64,000 nt of DNA from Prado023 sp963736425 (GTDB lineage Bacteria > Actinomycetota > Actinomycetes > S36-B12 > CAIYMF01). The notes beneath the pieces are model-generated. The model ran no database searches and was not told where the DNA came from. It saw only the letters and a list, made by a program, of their open reading frames with translations. The translations under genes and the position numbers were made by a program. Below are positions 41,877-51,335 of the stretch, piece after piece (within the stretch, counting starts at the first letter, position 1; each line of letters begins with the position of its first letter). The stretch lies in contig CAVTOX010000022.1 in NCBI GenBank assembly GCA_963736425.1, positions 43,752 through 107,751 on the forward strand. The letters are read 5' to 3'.

Positions 41877-41973
41877 CGCATCATCGCCTGCAGGTGGCCC
41901 CGCCCACGTGGTGTTCCGTGGTCGGGGGGCGCAGGGAGGGCATGACCCGGTCCGGGTGCAGGAGGGCAGGAAC

Positions 41974-43554
41974 GTGAAGTTCTGGGGGCAGCCCGCCGGG
42001 CTCTCCGGAGGCATCCGCGAACCTGCTGTGGCAGGGAGGTTCTACCCCGGCAGGCCGGAGCGGCTGGCGGGCGATGTGGACCGGTACGTGGCGCAGGCGC
42101 GCGAGGAGATGATCGCGCGCGCCGGAGCGGCGTCCGGGCGGGGCACGGGGGCTCGGGATCCCCGTCGCTCCTCGGCCGCAGAGCGCCTGGTGGCACTGGT
42201 CGTGCCACATGCCGGACACGTCTACTCCGGCCCGACGGCCGCCTTCGCGTACGCCACGATCGATCCTCCGGAGGTTGACCGCGTGGTCCTGCTCGGCCCA
42301 GCGCACTACGTGCCCGTCGAGGGGATCGGGCTGAGCACCGCATCGGCCTGGCGCACCCCACTGGGCGACGTCGAGCTCGACGCCGCAGTGGCCGCCGACC
42401 TCCAGTCCCACATCGACACGGTGCTGCCTGCCGATGCCGCGCACGCCCCCGAGCACAGCCTCGAGGTGCAGCTGCCGTTCCTCCAACGGGTCCTTCCCGA
42501 GGGCTGGCGGCTGGTGCCCCTGATCGTGGGGGCCGACCTGCCCGGCGATGTCGCGGCGGTGATCACCTGGTGTGCGGGCCTCCCGCGCACGCTCGTGGTC
42601 ATCTCGACCGACCTCTCGCACTACCTGGACTACTCCTCGGCGATCGCCCAGGACGGCCGGACCATCCGGTCGATCGTGCACCGGCGCCCCGACTCGATCG
42701 GCACCTCCGATGCGTGCGGGCGGTACCCGCTGCGGGGGCTCCTCACGGCGGCCGCTGCTCAGGACTGGTCGGTCCGGCTGCTGGACGCGCGCAACTCGGG
42801 TGACACCGCCGGGGACCGCGACCAGGTCGTCGGCTATGCGGCCTTCGCCGTCCGCACGGCGGAGCCGACCGACGCAATGGCCCCCGAGCAGGCCGTCGCG
42901 ATCGACGCACCGCGCTCAGATCCGCCCGCTGAGCACTACGGGCAGCATCCGGACACCGGTGTCCGCAGCGCGCCGGACGTTGTCCGGATCGCGCCGGAGT
43001 CGCGGGCGACACTCCTCAGGCTCGCCCGGGCGACCATCCAGGAGGCGCTCTCGACCCAGCGTCGCCCGGGGTTCGACGCCACCCGGTGGCCGGTCGATGA
43101 CCCCGTCCTGCGTGAGCCGGGAGCCTCGTTCGTCACCCTGCGGGCGGCGGACGGCGAGCTCCTGGGGTGCATCGGCACCCTCTCGGCGCGCCAGCAGCTC
43201 ATCGCCGATGTTGCCGAGCACGCGTTCGACGCCGCGTTCCGCGATCCCCGGTTCCCGCCCATGACCCGCGAGCGCGCCGCCGGGATGGTCATCGACATCT
43301 CGGTGCTCTCGCCGACCAGGCCGTTCCCGTGCGCGGGCTATGCCGACCTGGCGCGACGCGTCCCCGTTGGCAGTGGCGTCGTCGTCGATGCGGGCCGCAG
43401 ACGTGCCACGTTCCTGCCTGCCGTCTGGGAGCAGCTGCCCGGGCCGCAGGCATTCCTGTCGGCGCTCTGGCGCAAGGCGGGGCTGGCGCCGGGTGAGTGG
43501 CCTGCCGAGACCGTCATCGAGGTGTATGACTCCGAGGAGTTCGCCGAGTCCTGA
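41974..43554 (+). CDS. fused Memo (AmrB) and AMMECR1 (AmrA) protein
   Basis: One 526-residue chain holds two families. Residues about 12-290 are a Memo domain, with the predicted metal-site histidines in VVPHAGHVYSG (His79, His82), GPAHYVP (His111) and ISTDLSHYLD. Residues about 325-520 are an AMMECR1 domain with LLRLARATIQEAL and the signature LLGCIGTLSARQQL. They join through a polar linker. Human Memo1 and AMMECR1 are known separately, but their bacterial role with the radical SAM enzyme is unsolved. GTG at 41974 follows AGGAGGGCAGG. An ORF reading further upstream in this frame shows no conservation. Confidence 0.9.
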   Translation: MKFWGQPAGLSGGIREPAVAGRFYPGRPERLAGDVDRYVAQAREEMIARAGAASGRGTGARDPRRSSAAERLVALVVPHAGHVYSGPTAAFAYATIDPPEVDRVVLLGPAHYVPVEGIGLSTASAWRTPLGDVELDAAVAADLQSHIDTVLPADAAHAPEHSLEVQLPFLQRVLPEGWRLVPLIVGADLPGDVAAVITWCAGLPRTLVVISTDLSHYLDYSSAIAQDGRTIRSIVHRRPDSIGTSDACGRYPLRGLLTAAAAQDWSVRLLDARNSGDTAGDRDQVVGYAAFAVRTAEPTDAMAPEQAVAIDAPRSDPPAEHYGQHPDTGVRSAPDVVRIAPESRATLLRLARATIQEALSTQRRPGFDATRWPVDDPVLREPGASFVTLRAADGELLGCIGTLSARQQLIADVAEHAFDAAFRDPRFPPMTRERAAGMVIDISVLSPTRPFPCAGYADLARRVPVGSGVVVDAGRRRATFLPAVWEQLPGPQAFLSALWRKAGLAPGEWPAETVIEVYDSEEFAES

Positions 43555-43579
43555 CGGGTGCGAGCGATTCCGGAACCCC

Positions 43580-43599
43580 CCGGTGGGATCGCCCACCGG
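43580..43599. terminator. short hairpin between Memo-AMMECR1 and atuA
   Basis: An 8-bp perfect inverted repeat (CCGGTGGG and CCCACCGG) with a 4-base loop starts 25 bp after the Memo-AMMECR1 stop and 19 bp before the next start. It may terminate the upstream gene or be an operator for atuA. A CATACT -10-like element follows at 43605-43610. Confidence 0.5.
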
Positions 43600-43617
43600 C
43601 TGGGCCATACTGCCCGA

Positions 43618-45513
43618 ATGGTGGATGCAACGGCACGTGGCCCGGTCCGGATCGGCAACTGCTCGGGATTCCTCGGCGACCGGATGTCGGCGGCAGCCGA
43701 GCTGGTGGGCTCCGGGGAGATCGACGTCCTCACCGGTGACTGGCTGGCCGAGCTGACCATGCTCATCCTGGCCCGGCAGCGGATGAAGCACGGCGCCGGC
43801 TCGGGGTACGCCCGGACGTTCGTGACCCAGATGGAGCAGGTCCTCGGGACCTGTCTGGAGCGGGGGATCCGGGTGGTCAGCAATGCCGGGGGCTTGGATC
43901 CCCAGGGCTGCGCCGATGCCCTCGGCGAGCTCGCCGGCACGCTCGGGCTGTCGCCCCGGATCGGGGTGGTCACCGGCGACAACGTCCTGCCGATCATCGC
44001 CTCCCGACCGGAGGAGTTCCCCCACCTCGACACCGGCGAGGTGCTCGGCCGTCGCGCGCCGATCACTGCGAACGCCTACCTCGGCGGCGAGCCGGTGACC
44101 GCAGCGCTGGGCGCCGGTGCCGATGTCGTGATCACAGGTCGGATCACCGACGCCGCACTCGTGATCGGTCCGGCTGCCTGGTGGCACGGCTGGTCGTATG
44201 CCGATGCCGCGGCTGGCGATCCGGTCGCCCTGGACCGCCTGGCCGGAGCTGTGGCCGCCGGCCATGTCATCGAGTGCGGGGCCCAGGCCACGGGCGGCAA
44301 CTACTCGTTCTTCACCGAGGTCCCGTCCTGGCCGGCTGGCTTCCCGATCGCCGAGGTGGCCGCCGACGGGTCGAGCGTGATCACAAAGCCGACCGGGTCC
44401 GGCGGGCTGGTCTCCGTGGGCACCGTCACCTCCCAGCTCGTCTACGAGATCGCCGGACCGCAGTACGCCAACCCCGACGTCACCGCCCTGTTCGACACGA
44501 TCGCACTGACCCCTGCCGGCCCTGATCGGGTGACGATCAGCGGGGTACGGGGAGCCCCCGCGCCAGAGAAGCTGAAGGTCGCGGTCAACCTGTTCGCCGG
44601 GTTCCGCAACACGATGTCGCTGGTCCTGACCGGCCGCGACGCGGGGGCCAAGGCCGACCTGGCACTGCGCATGGTCGCGGGCGTCGGGCTCGCCGAGGCC
44701 CTGGGTGATCCGGCCGACGGCCGCCCCGCCCCCACCCCGCGCGACCTGGCCCGGGCCAGCACCCTGGACGTCAGTGCGCTGCACGTGGCGTTCGAGGACG
44801 TGGCCGCCGACGATCCGGCCACGACGGCCGCCGCGCAGGGCCACCTGAGGATCACCGTCAAGGACCTCGAGCAGCGCAAGGTCGGAAAGCCGTTCACGAC
44901 CGCCGTCGTGGAGTCCGCGCTCGGCGCCTACCCGGGCATGTTCCCCACCGCGCCGCCCGCGGAGGGCACGGCGTACGGCATCTACTGGCCCACCCTCATC
45001 GACCGGTCCGAGGTCTCGGTCGAGGTGACGGTGGACGGCGAACCAGTGGATCTGGGCGCCTTCGGAGAGACCCAGGTGGCCCTGGCGGGGGCGGCGGGCG
45101 CTGGCCCTCGGGCAGCTGGCGATGTGGCTGCCGGTGGCGCCGAGCCGGACTTCGGGTACGTCGAGGGAACCGTGCTGGGCGATGTCGTCGGGGCCAGGTC
45201 CGGCGACAAGGGCGGGAACGCCAACGTCGGCGTCTGGATCCCTGAGCCGGGGGTCGGGCCGAGCCGAGGACTCAGCGCCGATGACGTGGCTGCCCGGTGT
45301 GTCTGGCTGGAGCGGTGGCTGACCCCGGACAAGGTCCGCGAGCTCCTGCCTGAGGCCGCGGGGCTGGCCGTCGACGTCCATCCGCTGCCCAACCTGCGGG
45401 CGGTCAACGTGGTCATCCGCGGGCTGCTGGGCAGTGGCGTGGCTGACTCCACCTCCCTGGATCCCCAGGCCAAGGGCCTGGCCGAGCACCTGCGCGCCCG
45501 CCGGATCCGCTGA
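43618..45513 (+). CDS. AtuA family protein (acyclic terpene utilisation)
   Basis: The 631-residue protein matches AtuA (DUF1446). The N-terminal domain opens with VRIGNCSGFLGDRMSAAAELV and contains LTGDWLAELTMLIL, NAGGLDPQGCA and VVITGRITDAALVIGPAAW. A C-terminal ferredoxin-like domain starts near DVVGARSGDKGGNANVGVW. AtuA is needed for growth of Pseudomonas on citronellol and geraniol, though its reaction is unknown; the family also sits near branched-chain acyl-CoA genes. ATG at 43618 has no Shine-Dalgarno and follows CATACT by seven bases, suggesting a leaderless transcript. tetR lies about 165 bp downstream. Confidence 0.88.
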   Translation: MVDATARGPVRIGNCSGFLGDRMSAAAELVGSGEIDVLTGDWLAELTMLILARQRMKHGAGSGYARTFVTQMEQVLGTCLERGIRVVSNAGGLDPQGCADALGELAGTLGLSPRIGVVTGDNVLPIIASRPEEFPHLDTGEVLGRRAPITANAYLGGEPVTAALGAGADVVITGRITDAALVIGPAAWWHGWSYADAAAGDPVALDRLAGAVAAGHVIECGAQATGGNYSFFTEVPSWPAGFPIAEVAADGSSVITKPTGSGGLVSVGTVTSQLVYEIAGPQYANPDVTALFDTIALTPAGPDRVTISGVRGAPAPEKLKVAVNLFAGFRNTMSLVLTGRDAGAKADLALRMVAGVGLAEALGDPADGRPAPTPRDLARASTLDVSALHVAFEDVAADDPATTAAAQGHLRITVKDLEQRKVGKPFTTAVVESALGAYPGMFPTAPPAEGTAYGIYWPTLIDRSEVSVEVTVDGEPVDLGAFGETQVALAGAAGAGPRAAGDVAAGGAEPDFGYVEGTVLGDVVGARSGDKGGNANVGVWIPEPGVGPSRGLSADDVAARCVWLERWLTPDKVRELLPEAAGLAVDVHPLPNLRAVNVVIRGLLGSGVADSTSLDPQAKGLAEHLRARRIR

Positions 45514-45527
45514 GGAGCGAATGTTCC

Positions 45528-45549
45528 GGGGCGTCCGACCACGCGCCCC
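45528..45549 (+). terminator. possible terminator after atuA
   Basis: A 6-bp GGGGCG/CGCCCC stem with a 10-base loop begins 14 bp after the atuA stop. It is short but well placed between atuA and the separately controlled tetR promoter. Confidence 0.4.
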
Positions 45550-45639
45550 GTTGCCTCGGTGCCTGGCCCCGGGTGAGGCCCAAGGGCGGGCGGAGGGCCC
45601 TCGCGCCCGCTCGTGTCGAAGGACCCGTCCGGCGGGAAC

Positions 45640-45672
45640 TTGACGCTCGTGTCAACTTGACGCTAGCGTCAG
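45640..45672 (+). promoter_or_regulatory. tandem TetR-type operators overlapping the tetR promoter
   Basis: TTGACGCTCGTGTCAA (45640-45655) and TTGACGCTAGCGTCAG (45657-45672) are 17 bp apart. TTGACG (45640-45645) and TAGCGT (45664-45669) make a -35/-10 pair with an 18-bp spacer. The ATG at 45678 follows by eight bases, so the mRNA is probably leaderless. Spacing and sequence copy the site at 36159-36191, implying that this TetR protein controls both. Confidence 0.85.
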
Positions 45673-45677
45673 GTTCC

Positions 45678-46396
45678 ATGAGGCCGCTGACGGCCCGGGG
45701 GCAGGCGACCCGGGACAAGCTCGTCGCAGCCGCGCGCGAGGTCTTCTCCCAGCGGGGCTTCGCCGGCACCCGGATGGGCGACCTGGCTGACGCGGCCGGC
45801 GTGGCCCACGGCACCGTCTACACGTACTTCGACACCAAGGAGGACGTCCTGCTCGCGGTGCTCGCCGCCGTGCGCACCGACCTTCATGAGGCGATGACCG
45901 TCCCGCGGCTGCGCGACCCGATCGCACGCGTGGATGCCGCGAACCGCGCCTACCTCGACGGCTACCGCAGCCACGCGCAGCTGCTGCAGGTGGCGCAGGA
46001 GGCCTCGGCCGGCGACTCCCGGTTCGCCGATGTCCTGCTCGACCTGCGCCGCACGCACGTCGCCCGTGTCGCGGCGGCCATCGGCAAGCTCCAGGAGGAG
46101 GGCCTGGCCGCTCCCGACCTGGACGCGCATACCTCGGCTGCGGCCCTCTGCGGGATGGTCGAGGGCTTCGCCGCGCACTGGCTGGGGCGCGGGGAGGTCC
46201 ATGACGAGGCAGTGGTGACGCGCACGCTCACCCAGCTGTGGGTCCGCGGGCTCGGGATGCCCGCCCGGATCGCCGTGGCCGGTGGCCAGATCCCCACTCT
46301 GAACCGACCGCTGGCCACGACCGCCCGTACGCCTCGACCCAGCCCCCGCCCTGCCCCCCGCCCCGCCCCCCGATCCGCCCCACGCAAGGAGTCCTG

Positions 46397-46397
<1 letters not shown>
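45678..46397 (+). CDS. TetR family transcriptional regulator
   Basis: The 239-residue regulator has an N-terminal TetR helix-turn-helix (REVFSQRGFAGTRMGDLADAAGVAHGTVYTYF at residues about 18-50) and an all-helical ligand domain. It ends in an odd low-complexity tail of Pro-Arg-Ala repeats (residues about 215-239). Its own promoter is covered by two palindromes that also occur before the carboxylase genes, which makes it the likely repressor of this catabolic set, probably relieved by an acyl-CoA. The acyl-CoA dehydrogenase start overlaps its stop by one base (TGATG). Confidence 0.9.
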
Positions 46398-47559
<1,162 letters not shown>

Positions 47560-47563
<4 letters not shown>

Positions 47564-48414
47564 CCGAGACGACGGGCGCCGCGGGCGCCGCGAGCGCGCC
47601 GAATCCGCTGGGGTCCCCGGGATCCGCTGCCGCCCCGGCGCCTGAGGCCCTGCTCGAGGTCGCCGGCCAGGTCGCCACCATCACGATGAACCGTCCGGAC
47701 GCGCGCAACATGCTCACCGCCTCGGGCATGGGTCTCCTGGCCGAGCACCTGCGGACAGCCGGCGCCGACCCGGCCGTGCGGGTCATCGTCCTCACCGGAT
47801 CGGGCAACACGTTCTGCTCCGGCGCGGACCTGCGCGGGGCGTCGGCGGCTGATGCGTCGTCGTTCACCGGCTCCGGCCCGGGGGCGCTGGTCGAGGTACT
47901 CACCGCGATCCTCGACAACCCCAAGCCCGTGATCGCCCGGGTGCAGGGCCACGTCGCCGGCGGCGGGAATGGGCTCGTCGCGGCCGCGGACCTCTCGGTG
48001 GCGGCGGAGTCCGCGAGGTTCGCGTTCTCCGAGGTTCGCCTCGGCCTGGCGCCGGCGGTGATCAGCGTGGTCTGCCTGGCGCGGATGCACCGCGCGGACT
48101 CCCAGGAGCTGCTGCTGACCGGGGATCGCGTCCCGGCCGCACGCATGGTCGCCGCCGGGATGGTCAACCGGGTGGTGGCTGACGAGGACCTCGACGCGGT
48201 GGTGGATGCGTGGATCGCTTCCTTGGTGGCCGGTGGCCCCGAGGCCCTGACCCACACGAAGGATCTGCTGCGGGTTGTTCCCGGGTTGAGCCGGGAGGAG
48301 GGCTTCGCGCACACAGCGGCCCTGTCCGCGCGGCTCTTCGCCTCCCCGGAGGCGGCCGCCGGGATGATGGCGTTCCTGTCCCGCCAGCCCGCCCCCTGGA
48401 TCCCGCAGGGCTGA
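47560..48414 (+). CDS. enoyl-CoA hydratase/isomerase family protein
   Basis: The 284-residue crotonase-fold protein has an alanine-rich N-terminal extension, then ATITMNRPDARNML, the oxyanion-hole block NTFCSGADLRG and the second glycine helix VQGHVAGGGNGLVAAADLSVA. The residue region FAFSEVRLGLAPAVIS contains the usual first catalytic acidic residue (Glu in SEVRLGLAP). It could act as methylglutaconyl-CoA hydratase or isohexenylglutaconyl-CoA hydratase in the pathway with the carboxylase. GTG at 47560 overlaps the dehydrogenase stop (GTGA). Confidence 0.9.
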
Positions 48415-48481
48415 GCTGCTCATTTGCCGCCCGGCATCGAGCGTGCTCCAATGGGAGTAGTTGCCGGTTCAAGGAGTGGTC

Positions 48482-49135
48482 GTGCTGAAAGTCGATGTGT
48501 GGTCCGATGTTGCGTGCCCGTGGTGCTACATCGGCAAGCGCCGGTTCGCCGACGGGGTTCGTCGCCACCGCGAGGCCGGTGGCGAACCCGTCGAGATCGA
48601 GTACCACTCCTTCGAGCTCTCGCCGGACCTGCCTGAGGACTTCAACGGTTCCGTGATCGACTACCTGCACGGCCTGCGCGGGATCCCCGAGGCCCAGGTC
48701 CATCAGATGATCGAGCAGGTGAGCGCTCTGGCCAGGGCCGAGGGCATCGACGCTGACTTCCACGCCGTCCAACAGACCCGGACGCTGAAGGCCCACGAGC
48801 TGCTGCATCTGGCCAAGGCTCGGGGACTGCAGGAGCCCATGAAGGAGCGGTTGCTGAGCGCGTACTTCGTGGAGGGCCGGAACGTCGGGGATGTGGAGCA
48901 TCTCGCGGACATGGCCGCGGAGGTGGGCCTGGAGCGCGATGAGGTCCTCGAGGCGCTGGCCGCCGGTACGTTCGCGGCCGACGTCCAGGCCGACATGGAC
49001 CAGGCGCGCGCCTACGGCATCTCCGGTGTGCCGTTCTACGTGATCGATGGGCGCTACGGCATCTCCGGCGCGCAGCCGGCCGAGACCTTCGCCCAGGCCC
49101 TCGCCCAGGCCGCGGGCGAGCGGGTCAGCCAGTGA
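48482..49135 (+). CDS. DsbA family (FrnE-like) oxidoreductase
   Basis: The 217-residue protein has a thioredoxin-fold CPWC motif at residues 12-15 (SDVACPWCYIGKRRF), a helical insertion and the cis-proline block YGISGVPFYVIDGRYGISGAQP. It resembles FrnE and 2-hydroxychromene-2-carboxylate-isomerase-like DsbA proteins. With no signal peptide it acts in the cytoplasm, likely as a thiol-disulfide oxidoreductase. It starts with GTG at 48482, five bases after AAGGAG. Confidence 0.9.
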   Translation: MLKVDVWSDVACPWCYIGKRRFADGVRRHREAGGEPVEIEYHSFELSPDLPEDFNGSVIDYLHGLRGIPEAQVHQMIEQVSALARAEGIDADFHAVQQTRTLKAHELLHLAKARGLQEPMKERLLSAYFVEGRNVGDVEHLADMAAEVGLERDEVLEALAAGTFAADVQADMDQARAYGISGVPFYVIDGRYGISGAQPAETFAQALAQAAGERVSQ

Positions 49136-49316
49136 TGAGCGATCAGCCAGTGAGCACGGAGGATCGGGCAACCATCGTCGTGGCGTCCGCGAGGCCGGCC
49201 GCGCTCATCATGGTCGGCCTTGCGGATCAGGGCTCATGCGCCGGGGATGCATGCGAGATCCCCAACCCCCTCGAGTCGGGCTGAGCGCACCCCCGACACC
49301 CGGTCCCACGGCGAAG

Positions 49317-49378
49317 ACCCTCCGCGAACGGTCAGATCCTCCCCTTCTCCGCGGAGGATCCGTGCCAATCCGGAGGGT
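49317..49378. terminator. nested inverted repeats, possible terminator
   Basis: An outer 8-bp pair (ACCCTCCG at 49317-49324 and CGGAGGGT at 49371-49378) encloses an inner 8-bp pair (GATCCTCC at 49335-49342 and GGAGGATC at 49353-49360). Together they can form a long hairpin about 50 bp beyond the decarboxylase stop on the minus strand. The interval 49136-49428 shows no credible gene. A small RNA or a terminator shared by two converging genes are both possible. Confidence 0.45.
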
Positions 49379-49428
49379 TTGCCGACCGTCGCTGGTCCAT
49401 CGGGAGGGCCAGGGTCGAGGCCGGACCC

Positions 49429-50787
49429 TCAGGCCATCGCGGCCAGCACCTGCGTGACCAGCTCGCGTGTGGTCCGCGGGTGCAGGAACACCAGGCGGCC
49501 GACCGTGCGCCCCTCCCATTTCGTGGAGGTCACCAGCGCGACCTGGTCGTCGAGCAGTTCCGCGGCCCACCGGTCGTAGTCGGCGGGCTCCCAGCCGTTG
49601 CGCTCGAACAGGACGATCGACAGGGTCGGCTCGCGCAGCAGGGTCAGGTGGTCGCTCTCCTCGATCAGTCGGGCGGTCCAGCGCGTCAGCTCCAGCGCAC
49701 TCTCGACGGCGCGCGTGTAGGCGTCGGTCCCGTTGACTGCCAGCGAGAACCACAGCGGCAGGCCCCTCGCGCGCCGTGTGAGGTGGTAGGCGAGGTCGCT
49801 GGGGTTCCACTCGTCCTCGTCGGTGTGGATCACGTCCAGGTAGCTGGCGTCCTGGGTGTGCACCGCCTTGGCCAAGCGGGGCTCGCGGTAGAGCAGGGCG
49901 GCGCAGTCGTAGGGCGCGAACATCCACTTGTGCGGGTCGACGATGAACGAGTCGGCATGCTCGATCCCGGCGTACAGCGGGCGCACCGACGGGGCGAACA
50001 GCCCGCCGCCGCCGTAGGCCCCGTCCACGTGGAACCAGAGGCCCCGCTCGCGCGCGACCTCGGCGATCGTGGCCAGCTCGTCGATGATCCCGGCGTTGGT
50101 CGTGCCCGAGGTCGCCACGACGCCGACGACGTTGCCGGCGTCCGGGTCAGCGTCCAGGGCGGCGGCGAGCGCCCGGCCGGTCAGCACGTGGTTGTCGGTG
50201 GGGACGACCAGGGCGCCCATGTCCAGGATCGACAGGGCGTTCTTGATCGAGGAGTGCGCCTGGTCGCTGACGGCGATCCGCGTGAGGTCGCCCCGACCCA
50301 GCCCTCGCGATCGGCGCCCCACGTCGCGGGCGACGGTCAGGGCCGACAGGTTGCCCGCCGAGCCGCCGGAGACGAAGACCCCACCGGCGCTGGCGGGGAG
50401 GCCCGCGAGGTCGGCGATGAGCCGCAGCACCTGGTTCTCGGCGGCGATCGCGCCGGCAGCCTCCAGGGCGGAGATCCCCTGGATGCTCGCCCCGGAGACG
50501 AGCATGTCGAACAACAGGGCCGCCTTGGTGGGTGCGGCCGGGATGAACGCGAGGAAGTTCACGGCATCCGAGCTCATCACGTGCGGGGCCAGGACGTCGG
50601 TCCACATCTCCATCACCCGGTGCGGGTCGGTGCCCTCTGCGGTGATGAGGCCATCGAGCTGTGCGGTGAGCGCGGGCACGTCGCCGGGCCGGTCGAGGGG
50701 GACTGGGTCCATCGCGAGGCGGTCATGCATCGCGGTGAGGACCATGCGGGTCAGCCGCTCGTCGTGGGTGTGCATGTCTCGGGCCAT
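49429..50787 (-). CDS. pyridoxal-dependent decarboxylase (aromatic amino acid/glutamate type)
   Basis: The 452-residue enzyme is a group II PLP decarboxylase. The cofactor block VFVSGGSAGNLSALTVARD, the stacking histidine in SDQAHSSIKNALSILD, the GLWFHVDGAYGGG aspartate and the Schiff-base lysine in VDPHKWMFAPYDC are all visible. The group includes aromatic amino acid, histidine, 2,4-diaminobutyrate and glutamate decarboxylases. The substrate cannot be told. ATG at 50787 gives a normal N-terminus. It is monocistronic, with tRNA-Ser about 120 bp upstream on the opposite strand. Confidence 0.9.
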   Translation of the reverse strand: MARDMHTHDERLTRMVLTAMHDRLAMDPVPLDRPGDVPALTAQLDGLITAEGTDPHRVMEMWTDVLAPHVMSSDAVNFLAFIPAAPTKAALLFDMLVSGASIQGISALEAAGAIAAENQVLRLIADLAGLPASAGGVFVSGGSAGNLSALTVARDVGRRSRGLGRGDLTRIAVSDQAHSSIKNALSILDMGALVVPTDNHVLTGRALAAALDADPDAGNVVGVVATSGTTNAGIIDELATIAEVARERGLWFHVDGAYGGGGLFAPSVRPLYAGIEHADSFIVDPHKWMFAPYDCAALLYREPRLAKAVHTQDASYLDVIHTDEDEWNPSDLAYHLTRRARGLPLWFSLAVNGTDAYTRAVESALELTRWTARLIEESDHLTLLREPTLSIVLFERNGWEPADYDRWAAELLDDQVALVTSTKWEGRTVGRLVFLHPRTTRELVTQVLAAMA

Positions 50788-50905
50788 GGATGCCCACCGT
50801 AGTGGGATCGGGGATGCCGTGCGATGGCGCGGCGGGTTTCCCGTCGGGGCGGCGGTGCGCGATGATTGGGGTCGGCTGGTGGTCCGCTCGCGGTCGCCCA
50901 GCCGA

Positions 50906-50990
50906 GGCGGGGTCGCCTAGTGGCCTAGGGCAGCGGTCTTGAAAACCGCCGTGGGGCAACCCACCGTGGGTTCAAATCCCACCCCCGCCG
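50906..50990 (+). tRNA. tRNA-Ser (anticodon UGA)
   Basis: The 85-base cloverleaf has a 7-bp acceptor stem (GGCGGGG with CCCCGCC), a D arm, an anticodon stem GCGGT/ACCGC around the loop CTTGAAA with anticodon TGA at 50940-50942, a long variable arm (GTGGGGCAACCCAC) and a T arm GTGGG-TTCAAAT-CCCAC. The long variable arm and anticodon identify a serine tRNA reading UCA. The 3' terminal CCA is not fully encoded. Confidence 0.95.
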
Positions 50991-51252
50991 CAGCTGCAGC
51001 TGGGGCTGGCTGGCGCTGGTAGCTGGTGTCATTCGACGACCAGGATTCCTCAAGGGGGGCCTGGATGGGGTCGATGATCGAACCGTGAGGTCGAGTACTT
51101 CGGATTATCCCCGGGCTAAGCCCCGGTGTCGATGTGTCCGAGATCGGTGGTCGTGTGGTCGCGGATGCGCATGCAGGGCGTCTGGTCATGGAATGGTGAC
51201 CCCACCCGTCCTGCGGGGGGATAGGGGAGATTCACGCGGTTCGCGTCGTTCC

Positions 51253-51288
51253 GCCGATTCCTGACGTCTGACTGGTCAGGAGATCGGC
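51253..51288. other. hairpin in a 345-bp gap before the surface-polysaccharide locus
   Basis: Between the tRNA and the next start (50991-51335) no gene is credible. Within it, GCCGATTCCTGAC and GTCAGGAGATCGGC form a 13-bp stem with one bulge and a 9-base loop. It lies 47 bp before the next ATG and could be a 5'-leader structure, an operator, or the terminator of the tRNA transcript. Confidence 0.45.
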
Positions 51289-51335
51289 AGGTGGCGGGAG
51301 CGAACGATCAACCACCACGCGGCTTGGAGGCACAC

